Shown here: positions 21,031 to 32,514 of the stretch, in pieces
Layout of the letters: the number at the start of each line of letters is the position of its first letter
How positions within the stretch are numbered: the first letter of the stretch is position 1
Source of the DNA: Limonium bicolor
Lineage: Eukaryota > Streptophyta > Magnoliopsida > Caryophyllales > Plumbaginaceae
Length of the DNA stretch: 64,000 bases
Assembly (NCBI GenBank): GCA_023374045.1
Contig: CM041776.1
Span: 137,705,296-137,769,295 of the forward strand
Reading direction: 5' to 3'
Made by a program: the position numbers and the translations under genes
Notes under the pieces: model-generated
The model's input: the letters and a program-made list of their open reading frames with translations, nothing else
The model's database searches: none
Told to the model about the DNA's origin: nothing

Positions 21031-24000
21031 GAATTATCGCTCTGATGACTGGAAATACCGAGTTTAGGAATGCCGAGTTAGGACTTAGAAGCTTAGGGCT
21101 AAGGGCTGAGAGTTAGCATTTGAGATATGCTAGTTAGGAACGACCGGTGAGTACCGGATACTTGCAATACCAGACCCGCCCTCCACTAACCCTATTGTAT
21201 AACTTGGGAAAGGACGCCAGAGAGAGGAAAAGCCCTCTCATACTCGGGAAAACACGATCTGGCAGTAATGAGATATTCCTACAAGAGGAAAGAACCTGAC
21301 ATTTAGTAGATTCCATGAAATGGAAGACCCGGAGATGGATCCCGGTTGAACAACAACACCCGCGCTTAATAGCGGTGGAATAAGCACTCCAGCCACGGGG
21401 AGGCTACAACTTACAACAGCAAGGGGCGACATGCTTAGCAGTCGCGAAACCTAGCTAGTCAACCAACAGCAGGAAAGAAGCACTAATCGTGCAATGGAAT
21501 GGAAAAGGGAGCAGCAATGGAACCCGAGACACAAGTCTACGGGATAGTAATACTTGAATAATACCACCAACGGTATGCTAGCTGACGAAGGACATAGTCG
21601 GAAGCGGTTAACTCCAAAGCTACAACGCCACTAAGGTTGCAATACCTGGCCAATATAGCTCAGACAACTACAAGAACAACCATGAGATATAATCCAGTAG
21701 GACTACAAGAGTAGTGCCTAAACAAGGAAGGCTCAGTGACCACCACAAATGTGTGGGAACGAGCCACAAGGAACGACACTGAACCAATTAGAACGGGAAC
21801 CTCCAAGGAGTGGAGAAGTACCCAGATCCACGACAACCATGTCAAGATCAATGGGAAGCTACCTAAGGAATTGAGTATACCAATTATAGATCAATAAGAT
21901 CGAGGGAAGAGTCAACAAGACTAACAAATACGAGTGGAAACCACACCGTGATCGGTATAGGATTACTCGAAAACCACCAGTACCACGCACTTGCCACGGC
22001 AAGTGCAGTAAGAACATGAATATGTGAAGGAGCACTAACACGTCACAAGTACATAGTAATGTACGGTGACCGTAATGAAACAACTACAGGATCACACATC
22101 CTAACAACTAGAAGTATGGAACCTTGGGAAGGCTTAACGGCCCGACCACTGTACTTAGTACATACCAGTCGGCGAGAAACTAGACTTGGTCAAGACCTCA
22201 ACATGGCTATGCCATGCAGAACATCTTTTAACACCGAACCATTATTTTCAAACCAAGTTTTCTTTCAAAACCACAAACCTTCTTTTAAAACCTTGGATTT
22301 TAAAACCAAACCAACAACATTACGGTGAGTATCATGAAATGATACAAGAGGAGTTGACAATAGAATGCTTCACCTAGGCGTGTGACGAACACTACGAGTG
22401 TACCCAATTACGGGATGTGGGACAACCGCACTCCGAAGGAGCTTGCGGGCCTGACATATAGTTGGGTAAGTGGTAACGTATCAACATGGTACCCCACGTA
22501 TGTATACATGTAGTGTACGACACACGGGAAGTAGTCAACTCCGTTCTACGGATCATGAGTAAATTTTAACCAAACAACTGGACACCATAGACAATCAAGG
22601 AGAAGGAAACTCAGCTAAGTAACAAGTATAAAGAACTTAGAGAATCCATCTGAAGATAAGGAATGAGGATTAAGAAGCACAAAGAGCGCCGACTAGTAAG
22701 CATAGACATTGGATATGTCTGAAAGACATCAAGTAAATACACGACAGCTGGAAAGCATACCCAGCCTAAACACAGTAAGGCAAAAGCCTAACGTGAACAC
22801 CACAACGATCAACAAACGGGACGGAGTTCCCAAGAACAACTACAAAACTACCAAGGAACATAATCCATCATCAAAGAGGACACTAACACCTAGTCTCAAG
22901 CACTAGGAGCAAGTATAGATGGTCTACCCAAGAATGGGAGACGTTGCAACCCTAAGAGGGATAACTCAAACTACAATACCACAAGGCGGTATAGTAGACA
23001 CAACATATCATATACACTAGCCGGATGTAACGGCATGATTCAACAGCACTCAGGAGCAATCCTTGAAGGGTGTCTGAATTGCAACAGTCGAACAACAACG
23101 ACACGATAAAAGCACGGAAGTTAGAACGAACACTCGGTTAAGACACCGAAGGGATTTCACTTAACAGGAAATGCCCTAAATTACTAGGAGGCACTAATTA
23201 ACACCAGAGGGCCTAAAGGGTCTCCTATGAACGGAAGCGTGATGCCACGACTTACCATGAAGCCCAATAATATCTCCAACCTATGACGGTATATATGGAG
23301 TGGAAACATGTATAAGCAGCTTACAAAGAGCATAGCTTGCAGCAATACGGCTCAGAAGTCGTAAACCAAATACGTTATATAGACTTAAACGGTTGCAAAA
23401 CCGGCACCAATTATTAACAAGACCTGCAAGAGATATTGCCGCGTACGACAAGAAATCAACAACTGGACCATCGATCCAAACCCAACCTTATGAGTGGCTT
23501 GGAGTAATGGCCAACTCAGTGTCACTATCACTAGAGCATCAGCCTAGTATACAGTTGACAAGCTTTTAATTACCTTCATGCCTTATGCAGCAATGGTAGC
23601 ACAGAGGCATAAGAATCATGATAATGCCAACATTGGCCTAGTCCACACTTGGACACCACGAGAAACCCAAGGGGAGGTACCCCCTCGTTAGCCAAAGACC
23701 ACCAATGTGGTGAAGATGTGAACCCTTAGAAAGGCTTCCATCTACTATAACAATAAAACCACGCAATAGATATTGCCAAGGGGTGATGGAATAAGGAAAT
23801 GAGATTTCCAAACCATTACGACTTAAAGGAGTAAGCATGCTCCATAAGCACCCAAACATGTGGTGGACCATTGTGTAAACACCAACATAGCAAACCTTGT
23901 CATTAGACCTATGAGTGGAGACAAACCCCTCAACAAGAACTTTCATTTATCAATGACAAAGTACTCTTCAATTGGAGAACGGGACCAGAAAACCCTTGAA

Positions 24001-24571
24001 GCTTCATGGGATGTCCTGGTGATGTACATACAAGAATAAAACCGCACAGCTAGAGCCTATAACCAATGCTCAGCTTTGGGAGGACAGTAATTGTCAAAAA
24101 ACAATCAATGTGAGTGCACATTGCACACCATGAATGACCAACGCTCAAGAGAGCTTGTAACCCGGTAAATTGCTTTATCCTTGGTCAACCAAGATACTTG
24201 GTAAATTGTATCACAAATGATGATAGAATGTGAGGTAAGTTAACCTACACATAAAACCTAAGTGGAATAAGACATCTCCACATTGGGAAGATAATAAGAT
24301 TTCCGTATGCTACGACAACCGTCATACACACAAACACAGGAAACTCCTAGTGTATTTACACCATAAGGAAATGGTGCCAATGACAATGTCACTAAGTAAA
24401 AAGGAACTACCACAGTAACAGAAACAGTAAAAACAATGTTGTACAATGAGTAAGAATACAGTGCGCAACAAGCGACCGCTATGAGGAAGTAGTTAAGCAA
24501 TGACACGGAGTATAAGTATGAGATGACACACAGAAATATTCTTTCCTATCACATAAGTGACTTACTGTCAA

Positions 24572-24647
24572 GCGTTTACGCCTCTGCACTCTGTATGACT
24601 GAGTGTTTTGGTATTGCACCTGCGCAGCTAATGATCTAATGGGATGG
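24572..24647 (+). repeat. Shared cassette in E1 interior
   Basis: GCGTTTACGCCTCTGCACTC, TGACTGAGTGTTTTGGTATT and TAATGATCTAATGGGA occur in the same order as in E3 and E2. The flanking sequence is unrelated. Confidence 0.8.
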
Positions 24648-25474
24648 CTAAGGATAAAGAGAATGGAAACAGTTGTAAACCCTTATTTTCACCAACAAAC
24701 ATGGCACAAGCCAATTAAGCAAGCTTAGCAACAAACCGTGCGGCCTAAGGCCAAAGAAGCACGAAGAGTGCGAAACACACTAACAATCACAGATGTGAAT
24801 TCCAATGGAATAAAAGAGTGAAAGGAGACTTAAGAAAGTCAATAGGACCGACGCATATCAGTGCAAGGTCATACAAGTAAAGAACACTTGTACTGAACCA
24901 GAAGAACTGGTGTAATCCAGGAGCTATTGACAACAGAGAAAGCGCTATAACTAAATAGTGGCTTAACCTCGCCCGGCAATAAGTCGGAGGAACTTAACGA
25001 ATAATCGTGGAAGCACGAATAGCATGTGCAGTAGATTACCAGAGAGCTGGTTATAAATCTTAAACTCATTGAGTTCAACCACGGTAAAAGAATACCGCAT
25101 TTGTCTAGTAAACCTTATTCCCATAATAGACGGATAAAAAGGTGATGTATAGCACATTAATGATAACACGAAGGGTAAGTAACCCAAGCTATCAGGGTCG
25201 CGCAGCAGAAGCTAGTGGGCCCTAGCTAGGAGACAATATACCTAGTAAGTATAATAGAATGGCTATTAATGCCTTGAAGCCGGTTAGGCTAGAACTGAAT
25301 TAATTATGAGTTAAAGAAACTCATATAGGAATTTTTGGTGCAAAGACTAAACCATTGGTATGGTTAAGATCCCTTTGACCAGAGCATATTGTATAGTATA
25401 CGGTAGTGAAGTTAAACACTTCAGTTTGCCCAGACTGATTAAACCAAAGTTTAATAATAATAAAATATGGTAGA

Positions 25475-25509
25475 TTACGTGGGCGTAATCCCTTTTAAGG
25501 GGGGTAGAG
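25475..25509 (+). other. E1 post-pol palindrome
   Basis: TTACGTGGGCGTAAT followed by CCCTTTTAAGGGGGG and TAGAG. It is the counterpart of the block that follows pol in E2 and E4, retained 1.24 kb before the 3' LTR although pol is absent. Confidence 0.7.
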
Positions 25510-26711
25510 CGAAAACCGCTTAATGTAAGTTTTGTGAATAAAACACATAAACCATGATGTGCATAGCACAAATGAGAACCAAATCGATGATTGATACTAT
25601 GTTAAATAAACATAAGTACTCATTCATATTGTAATTATGGTAATTAGGCATTAGACATGCAAATACCATGGGATGGATATATCTATCTTGTAACACCGAT
25701 GTAAGAGTATTAGTAAAAGAAAAGTAACGAGTAGTGGACGGAGCTCCACAAGTATTGTAACCTTTGAAGAAGTAGTACGAAATGAATGAGGATAGTAGAT
25801 GAATGAAGTTATGAGTAGTGGAATCGTAAGTAAAATATTTGAAACAATCGAAGTCAACTAAATCTTATAAGTGTAGTATTCCTTAGTTAGAATATAGGAG
25901 ATGATGGTGAGTAATGGATGGAAGTAGTGAAGGTTGATGAAACGAGCATTTAGGTATTGAACCACGGAGTAAAGCATTTGGGAAGTAGAGTGAGGATGAT
26001 TGATGGATTGATTCCATCCCTTGGAGATGTATGAATTCGTAATCACGACTAGAAAGAGTAAAAAGATAGAAAATGAAAACAATTAAATTATTTGTTTGGT
26101 TGAACCTGATGTGGGAAGTCGAACTTGATCCTGATCAGATCAAGGGAAACCGAACACAAATTGGGGTGGAAAGATAGTTCAACACTGATGCTGATCACAT
26201 CAGGGTCGAATGATTCTTGAAGCTCCCCTCAAGTGGTCACAAGAATCACACATAGGATAGAAGTAATGAACATAAATTGGAATTTGGAGTTGTATGTTTT
26301 AGAAGGATTTCTATGTAGCCGTGGGGAAGGATTTTCCTTAGACTGGAGACTAAGTATTTGTTGGAAGCTGGTACAGGAGAAGATAGTAGTATATTACGTT
26401 GTATTATTCCTAGGGCAGCGGGACATAGAGGAGTCCCGTGTCTAGAGGACCTGAGCACCTACGGGATTGGAATGTGTATTGCATTGCTTTGGGAATAGCC
26501 TTGCACTGTATGTATGTATAAATTGGTAATGAGGAACCGGATGGTCGGTAGTAATGCAGATTGGAGTGATTATTGTGCATTAGTATGGTATGGTATGGTA
26601 TAGTATGTAGGAACCTTGAGTAACGGATTTGGGATTGTAAGAGGAAGAAGGTATGGCTTTGGTATTAGACACGTAAGAATGAGTAAGCATTGTAAACCTA
26701 TAACCTCGAAC

Positions 26712-26745
26712 AACTTTGAGGACAAAGTTCTTAAGGGGGGTAGAT
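26712..26745 (+). other. E1 pre-PPT stem-loop and polypurine tract
   Basis: AACTTTG-AGGA-CAAAGTT (26712-26729, perfect stem) is followed by CTTAAGGGGGGTAGAT and the 3' LTR. Confidence 0.88.
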
Positions 26746-29374
26746 TGAAATACCCCGAACTTAAATATAGGGATTAAAATTTATCTAATACGTATTTAAG
26801 GACCTAATGGTACCTAATTAATAGTAGTAAGGAAAAACAAATCCAAAAGAAATAAAGAAACGCTTAAAAAGCGGAAAACGCTAAATAAGCGTTAAATAAC
26901 CATAGGAGGTATGAGACCTCGGTTAGAGTATTATATGGATTTTGAAGGTTTAATAAGACCTAAATAATATATGGGAACAAATCCCGAAGAAAATGGATCC
27001 TTAAAACGAATTAAAATCACTAACGAACCTTGAAGCGCGTTTTTCGAGGTAACCGAGAAAACGTGACTTTAAGCGGATCAAATAGACTCGTAACAATTTT
27101 GGTCAACTAAATAATCATTAATAAATATTAGTGAAGCTTTAGAACCAATAAAATCAGTAAAACGAGAAATTAGTAAAAACTGTCAAATATGGGAAGTTGT
27201 GGGGTAGGAACATAAATAACACAAACTTATGTGTCCACTTTTAAAATAAAAAGCAAAGTGTGTGGGTGTGAGCAGTGGGGGTGTCCGATTTGGGCCTCTC
27301 TCTCACTCTCCTCACTTATCTAATATGTACAAAAGACAAAAATAATAAAAGTAACCCCACTCACCTTTATTCTCTCTCTCCTCCATTTCATTCTCTTCAC
27401 TCACGTAGAGCTCACCCTCCTCCTCTCTATTTTCTCCTTCTTGACCGATAACAATGGTGAAATGAGAGACCCCCACACAAACCCAACTTCTCTCCTCTTG
27501 TAACCCCCTCAAATCTCTTCCAAAAATTATAAAAAGTATACCATTGGAATCCTCTTATCAAGAGCTACATTTCCATCCTTTCAAAATTCGAAAACCAACA
27601 TTTTCGTTTTTATGGGTATGTCCCATTTGGAACTTCAAGGCCACCATTAGAAGGCCCTCCTTCTCCTTTTTCTATTGAGGTAAAAATATTCTTAAAAACT
27701 CCATTTTTTCTAGCCTCAAGGGCAAAACGAAAATGTAAACCAAAACCCTTGCTTGCTTCTTCATGCTAGCCGATTTTGGCCTTGTTGGTGGAGTTGGAAT
27801 TTTGTTCTTGAGCCACTCCGAACTTCACTTACACCCTTGCAAGGTAAGGAATTTTCTAAACCCTAAAACCCATATTAAAAGCTTAAATAATGTTAGGGTT
27901 AATTTTAGTATTGAATGGTGTATTTAAGAATGGGTTGTGATGTTAGATTGGTTGAGAGACTAAAACCGGTAGAGAGAAGGAAGGAGGAAGAAGCAAGAAG
28001 AACAAAGAAAATCTAGAAGAAAAACAATGTAATTAAACTCACCCTTGTGTAGTCTTGTATATGTATGTGTAACAGATTTTAGAAGTTTGAAATGAGTAAT
28101 GGAAATGGTATTGTGTAGTAATGTATTGTGCAGGAGAATCTAAGTGCTTAAAACCGTTGAAAGACATGTAAAATGTATCGAAACTTAGTTGGGTATCGGG
28201 TTGTTGAGTGTAGGAATTTTTAGTAGTGTTTTAGTATTGGTAATTGTGTATGGGAGCTTGTATATTGATGTTGTGTATAAACAGGTGAGATGATGTTAAT
28301 GTGTGAGGAAACATTGTGGTGAGAGTGTATAAAATATAGGGGAGACAATGGCAAAATTTGCCTAGGATTATAACACTTAGTGAACCAGAAACTAGGTGAC
28401 TAATAGGTGTTGTAACAGATTTTGATAGAGAAAGATAAAAGGGTAGATTGGGGGAGATAGATAATGTATTGTGATGTACTAGGAACTCTAGAATTGACAT
28501 TAGAAGAGGTAGTTAGAGAAGGGGAGAGTAAGTGTCAAAATCTGTAGCAAAGTGTATTAATATGCATTGGAGAAGTTAGGAAGGATTAATGTGCAAGAAT
28601 TGGTAAAAAGAGTGTTGGACTTGGGTATAGGTACTGCAATGGCTTGGAAATGTATTTGGGATGCAAAGGATGGTTTTGGTAGTAGGAGTATTGAGTGTAA
28701 AAAGTTAGAACAAAAATCTGTAGCATTGAAGGATGAAAATCTGTGGTAAGTGTGGAAAGGAAGTGATGAAATGCGTAAGTTAATTGATGGATTTAGTAAA
28801 GAATTTGGTGGATGAACTAAGGCAATTTGGAGGGCCTAGGTAGTGTTTAAACATGTGGGATTACATGTAAGAAGATTGGAGAAACAATGGGTAAAGTATA
28901 GAACTGAAAAAAGAAGTAAAAATGCAAATACTGGGCCGGACCGAACTTGCGACCGGACTTGCAAGTTCGGTCGAGCCCAGATTTACAAAGACGGGAATGC
29001 TTCTGGGATGGACCGAACTTGCGACCGGACTTGCAAGTTCGGTCGGACCAGAAAAATTCTCCCGTCAGTAACCTTCTAGAATGGACCGAACTTGCGACCG
29101 GACTTGCAAGTTCGGTTGGCCAGAAAAATTTCCGTCGAGTAAGCTACTGGAATGGACCGACCTTGCGACCGGACTTGCAAGGTCGGTCGGGCTAAAATTT
29201 TCACATTCGAAACTTACTGGAATGGACCGACCTTGGGACCGGGCTTGCAAGGTCGGTCGGCCCTGTAATTCTCCAGCGTAATTTCTTACTGACTTGGACC
29301 GAACTTGTGACCGGACTTGCAAGTTCGGTCGAGTCATACAAAAAAAAAATTAATTTAACTAAATTAAATAATAG

Positions 29375-29416
<42 letters not shown>

Positions 29417-31029
29417 GTATACCCACCTATACATATGTGCATATATAGGTAAGTAAACCATTGTTAAGTAATTAGGAGTAAGTAAACAAAATGTAAGTAT
29501 TGTAATGCAAGACTTAGTAAGTATGGATTAGTAAACGTAAGAGTAATCGGGTTAAGTTAATAATAGATAGATTAATCATTCAACTGTATGTATATATAAT
29601 AGGATTTGATTTGTGAACACCGGAGGAACGTTGGGATACAAGTACAACGGTGAAATGTATGATTTCTTCATGCCCTGTATCCTAATCTGGTTACCCTGAT
29701 TTGTGTGCTTATTTGACCACCTAAATAAGATAAATGCATGAATCGGAATATATTGCACTTACCTGTGCTTGACTTATGTTGTGCTTGATATTTATTGTCT
29801 TGAGCACTAGTTTGTATAATTCATGAAATATATGAATGATGATGAATGGTATTTGAACCTCGTATTGTACTTGTGTATGTATTGTACCTCGTATGTATGT
29901 GTATATGGGTATTGATTATTGTGGCTTGGATGTTGACTTCTGCTAATTCCTAACTACCTAACTCCTAACTTAAGTGAGTAAATTGGAATGAGTAGATAGA
30001 AGTCCGATATAGTTTCGGCCACGCATGAGGATGAGGAGACACAAGAGGTTGGATCCGATTCCTGGTTCGTAAGCTGGTCCACGACCCAAACCCAAATTAA
30101 GTGGGTATCATCCTGGATTAGTTAACCAAGTAAAGCCTGGTGGGGACGGTGTAGTCCCTGCCCAGAGGCCATACCGGCTTAACATGAGTAAGAGTAAGTA
30201 AGTAAGTATGTATGAGTACGAGTATGAGTATGTATGGAGTAACGAGTAAAAGAGTAATCTCCACCCGATTAACCGGGTGGACCAATGAAGCTAACAAGTA
30301 TTGCATATTGTGTATGTAATGTGTATGTGTAAATCGGAAGAAGGTAAGTATGTATTGGATGGTTGTATTGTATTCCTTGTATGAAATGAAGTGTATGTAT
30401 GTATGCGTGCGTAAGTATTATTGTACTGTGTATAAGAGCATGTATGCAGGTATGTTGAATGAAAATGAACTGCATGTATTCGACCAAGTGGTCGGCGTAC
30501 CCTCACTAGTACGCGGGGTATGCGGTTATCATGCGCAGCGAAAGCTGACCCCCTAGGGGGAACATTTTTAGTGTGCAGGTACCCGAAGCGGATGTGGTTA
30601 AGGTAAGAGACCGGCGGCACAACCTTGTATCTAGAAAGTAAGTAGTTGTGAGGAATGGGTAGTAAGTAGTCTCCTAGTGAGTATGAATGAGTTTGGAAGA
30701 GGTATTATATTTGTATAAGGATCTTAGTAAACTCGGTGTATAGTATTGTAATGTATCAAGCCTATGGAGCATTGTATGAAATGGAGTATTGTAATGAATG
30801 GGAAGTTCTAGTATCTGATTGGGTAATTGGAGTATGTATCATAAGTTTGTAGTACTCGGGATTCCGGTCCATCAGACCGATGCTGTATGTAGTAGCCGTA
30901 GCCTTGTTAGTCACGTGGGTAACTAACGGCATTGTATCACCCTCATTATGTAAGTATGTATCCGCTGCGTGTAACTGATGTGTAAGGAGATTGGACGGTA
31001 AGCATTGTATTAATAGTAGGGGTGTTACA
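26746..31029 (+). repeat. E1 3' LTR (4284 bp)
   Basis: Second copy of the E1 LTR with the same internal order. The clearest difference is a longer TA run near 29371-29410 than at 19370-19385. The hairpin block is at 30480-30560 and the CACGTG box at 30912-30917. Confidence 0.93.
28938..29332 (+). repeat. Six-unit hairpin array in E1 3' LTR
   Basis: Same six units as 18933-19327. Unit 1 (GTTCGGTC) and unit 4 (GACCGACCTTGC) have fully paired arms here where the 5' LTR has wobbles. One substitution (TTCGGTTGG) weakens unit 3. Confidence 0.9.
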
Positions 31030-31161
31030 ATCCAATACTCGAATTCCCTATGACCTCTTTCTTGCAGCACCGACATACAACTTTGCGGCCTTCGCAGTCG
31101 ACCCCAGGATGGTCCTTCCCACAACGCTTACAGTAGAAGTGGCGCTGGGGCTGTCTGGTGC

Positions 31162-31245
31162 CTAATAGTATTATTTAGTTTAAGTTAATATCTGATGATA
31201 TAAAGGTTAAGGTTACAATTGAATTTAAGAGGTAGGTGTTCTCAC
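31162..31245 (-). other. E3 gag intron 3 (84 bp)
   Basis: The donor is GTGAGAAC at 31245 and the acceptor TATTAG at 31162, phase 1. Joining restores the frame from APPKG into the knuckle exon. The E4 intron at the same place is also 84 bp but differs in sequence. Confidence 0.8.
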
Positions 31246-31364
31246 CCTTTGGAGGTGCAGATCTCAAAGGCTGAGCATCTATAGCTGGGCCGGTCAACCG
31301 AAGGACGGGCTCCTTCCCCTTCGCTCCCTGGTGACCCTGCTGCCCTTTCTTTGGAAAGAATTTC

Positions 31365-31437
31365 CTATCAAGGCTTCGGGTCAGCATTCATAAGATATTT
31401 AATATGGTAAGCAATCTAGAAAGGGATAAGTCCTTAC
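31365..31437 (-). other. E3 gag intron 2 (73 bp)
   Basis: The donor is AAA|GTAAGG at 31437 and the acceptor TTGATAG at 31365, phase 2. The joined frame reads KKGK then KFFPKKGQQG. Confidence 0.78.
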
Positions 31438-31577
31438 TTTCCCTTCTTCTGGCCATCGCCTGGAGATGCTCCTCCACCCTCAGACTCTCCCTCAGGGTTC
31501 TTTCTCTTCTTGGCCCCGAGAGTCTCTTCCCGAGTCTGGAGCATTAGCTCCGTCCTCGAGACAGCTTCGTAACACTC

Positions 31578-31656
31578 CTGAGATCTCATTGATAAGTTCT
31601 CACAAAGTTAATCGGTAATGTAGTAAGTAAGGATTTTATGGCTTTCATGTTGATAC
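31578..31656 (-). other. E3 gag intron 1 (79 bp)
   Basis: The donor is CCAG|GTATCAAC at 31656 and the acceptor ATCTCAG at 31578, phase 0, joining TIQ to ECYEAVSRTELML. Confidence 0.82.
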
Positions 31657-32498
31657 CTGGATGGTAGTGTAGAGGGTAGCACCCATGGCCATCTGGATGT
31701 GAAATAATAGTCCTCCCCGGAACTTCTCGACCTTCACGGTCTCTGAGTAATCCACACCGGGGATGAAGTCCAGCAGACCAATGAATCGAGCGTAATACTC
31801 ATCCACGGTCAGACCTCCCTGGGTCAATGTCTCAACTCATGGCGCTTCTGCTTGAGATGCGCCGGGTGGTACTTCCCTCTTAGTAACTCGACAAAGGCAG
31901 CCCACGAAAAGTCGGGCGTAGCCAAGTGCTGGTCCTTGACCAACCTCCACCAAGTGCTAGCTGCATCCTTCAGATGGAAAGCAGCAATGACAACCTTCTG
32001 GTTGGCAGGTACTTGTAAAGTCTTCGTAGGCATTCTCATGTTCAACTATGAATCTCTCCAAAGCTACGGGGTCTGGCTCCCCTGAATATGTAGGTGGTCG
32101 GGTCTCGCCAACTGACTTTAGCCAGTTCGTTTCCCTGGGCTGTGGCGGGTGGGCTGGTGCTCCTCCTATTTGGGTACACAGCTGTGCAAGAACAGCAGCG
32201 ATCGTCTCAGCAATTCCTAGATTCGCGGGGTTACCGCCTCCACCTCTACCATTGTCACGCCCTCTAGTTCCTCCAGACATCTGTAGTACAGCATGTCACA
32301 TAAATACTCGGTAAATTACCGTATACAACCAGTAGATATTGAATTGCCTTAGAGGCTACTATGTCACACAATTTGCGTTACTAGACACAATATCTTTCTA
32401 AGACGAATCGTCTCATACCTTCCCATATATTCCCCGTAATTTCCCAAGTCCTAAGCTCACTGTCTTAACCTATTATCTCGTCATCAGAGCGGTACTCC

Positions 32499-32510
32499 GC
32501 TCTGATACCA
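32499..32510 (-). other. E3 primer binding site (tRNA-iMet)
   Basis: Minus strand TGGTATCAGAGC, four bases after the LTR end. It is part of the hairpin CAGAGCGG-AGTA-CCGCTCTG. A leader of about 220 bases (32281-32498) without a gene separates it from gag. Confidence 0.88.
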
Positions 32511-32514
32511 CTTT

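Larger units (their letters stand above)
21031..26711 (+). other. E1 noncoding interior
   Basis: 5.7 kb, adenine-rich and thymine-poor on the plus strand over much of its first half. Leader stems GCCAGA (21216-21221) and TCTGGC (21258-21263) enclose GAGAGG/CCTCTC. The shared cassette is at 24572-24647 and the post-pol palindrome at 25475-25509. Near 26100-26215 lie repeated GATCCTGATCAGATC-like palindromic stretches. No gag knuckle, protease DSG, RT YxDD-like, integrase or chromodomain signature was found in any frame. Confidence 0.75.
16743..31029 (+). mobile_element. E1: LARD-like non-autonomous LTR element (14.3 kb)
   Basis: The element begins TGAAATACCCC and ends GGGGTGTTACA, with TSD ATCCA at 16738-16742 and 31030-31034. 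It has a 4271-bp 5' LTR, a 4284-bp 3' LTR and a 5.73-kb interior. The PBS, leader stems, post-pol palindrome, pre-PPT stem-loop and PPT are all present, so the signals used in trans remain. No gag or pol domain is recognisable; the longest interior frame is about 100 residues with no family signature. Established LARD elements have just this form (LTRs above 4 kb, noncoding interior). The LTR copies differ at scattered bases and in one TA run, suggesting recent insertion. Confidence 0.9.
31035..32280 (-). pseudogene. E3 gag (main part), four exons, frameshifted
   Basis: Gag forms the virus-like particle and binds RNA through zinc knuckles. The ATG is at 32280. Exon 1 (32280-31657) has a Gly/Arg-rich start, the NWLKSVGETRPPTY segment, and the Retrotrans_gag core with FHLKDAASTWWRL and VDEYYARFIGLLDFIPGVDY. 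Exon 2 is 31577-31438 (140 bp), exon 3 is 31364-31246 (119 bp), and exon 4 starts at 31161. Exon 4 carries the first knuckle CKRCGKDHPGVDC and a second beginning CRCC, damaged near the E1 site; gag continues at 16742-16561. Two single-base frameshifts lie in exon 1 near 32020 and 31830. Splice sites are GT-AG with phases 0, 2 and 1. It is closely related to E4 gag. Confidence 0.82.
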
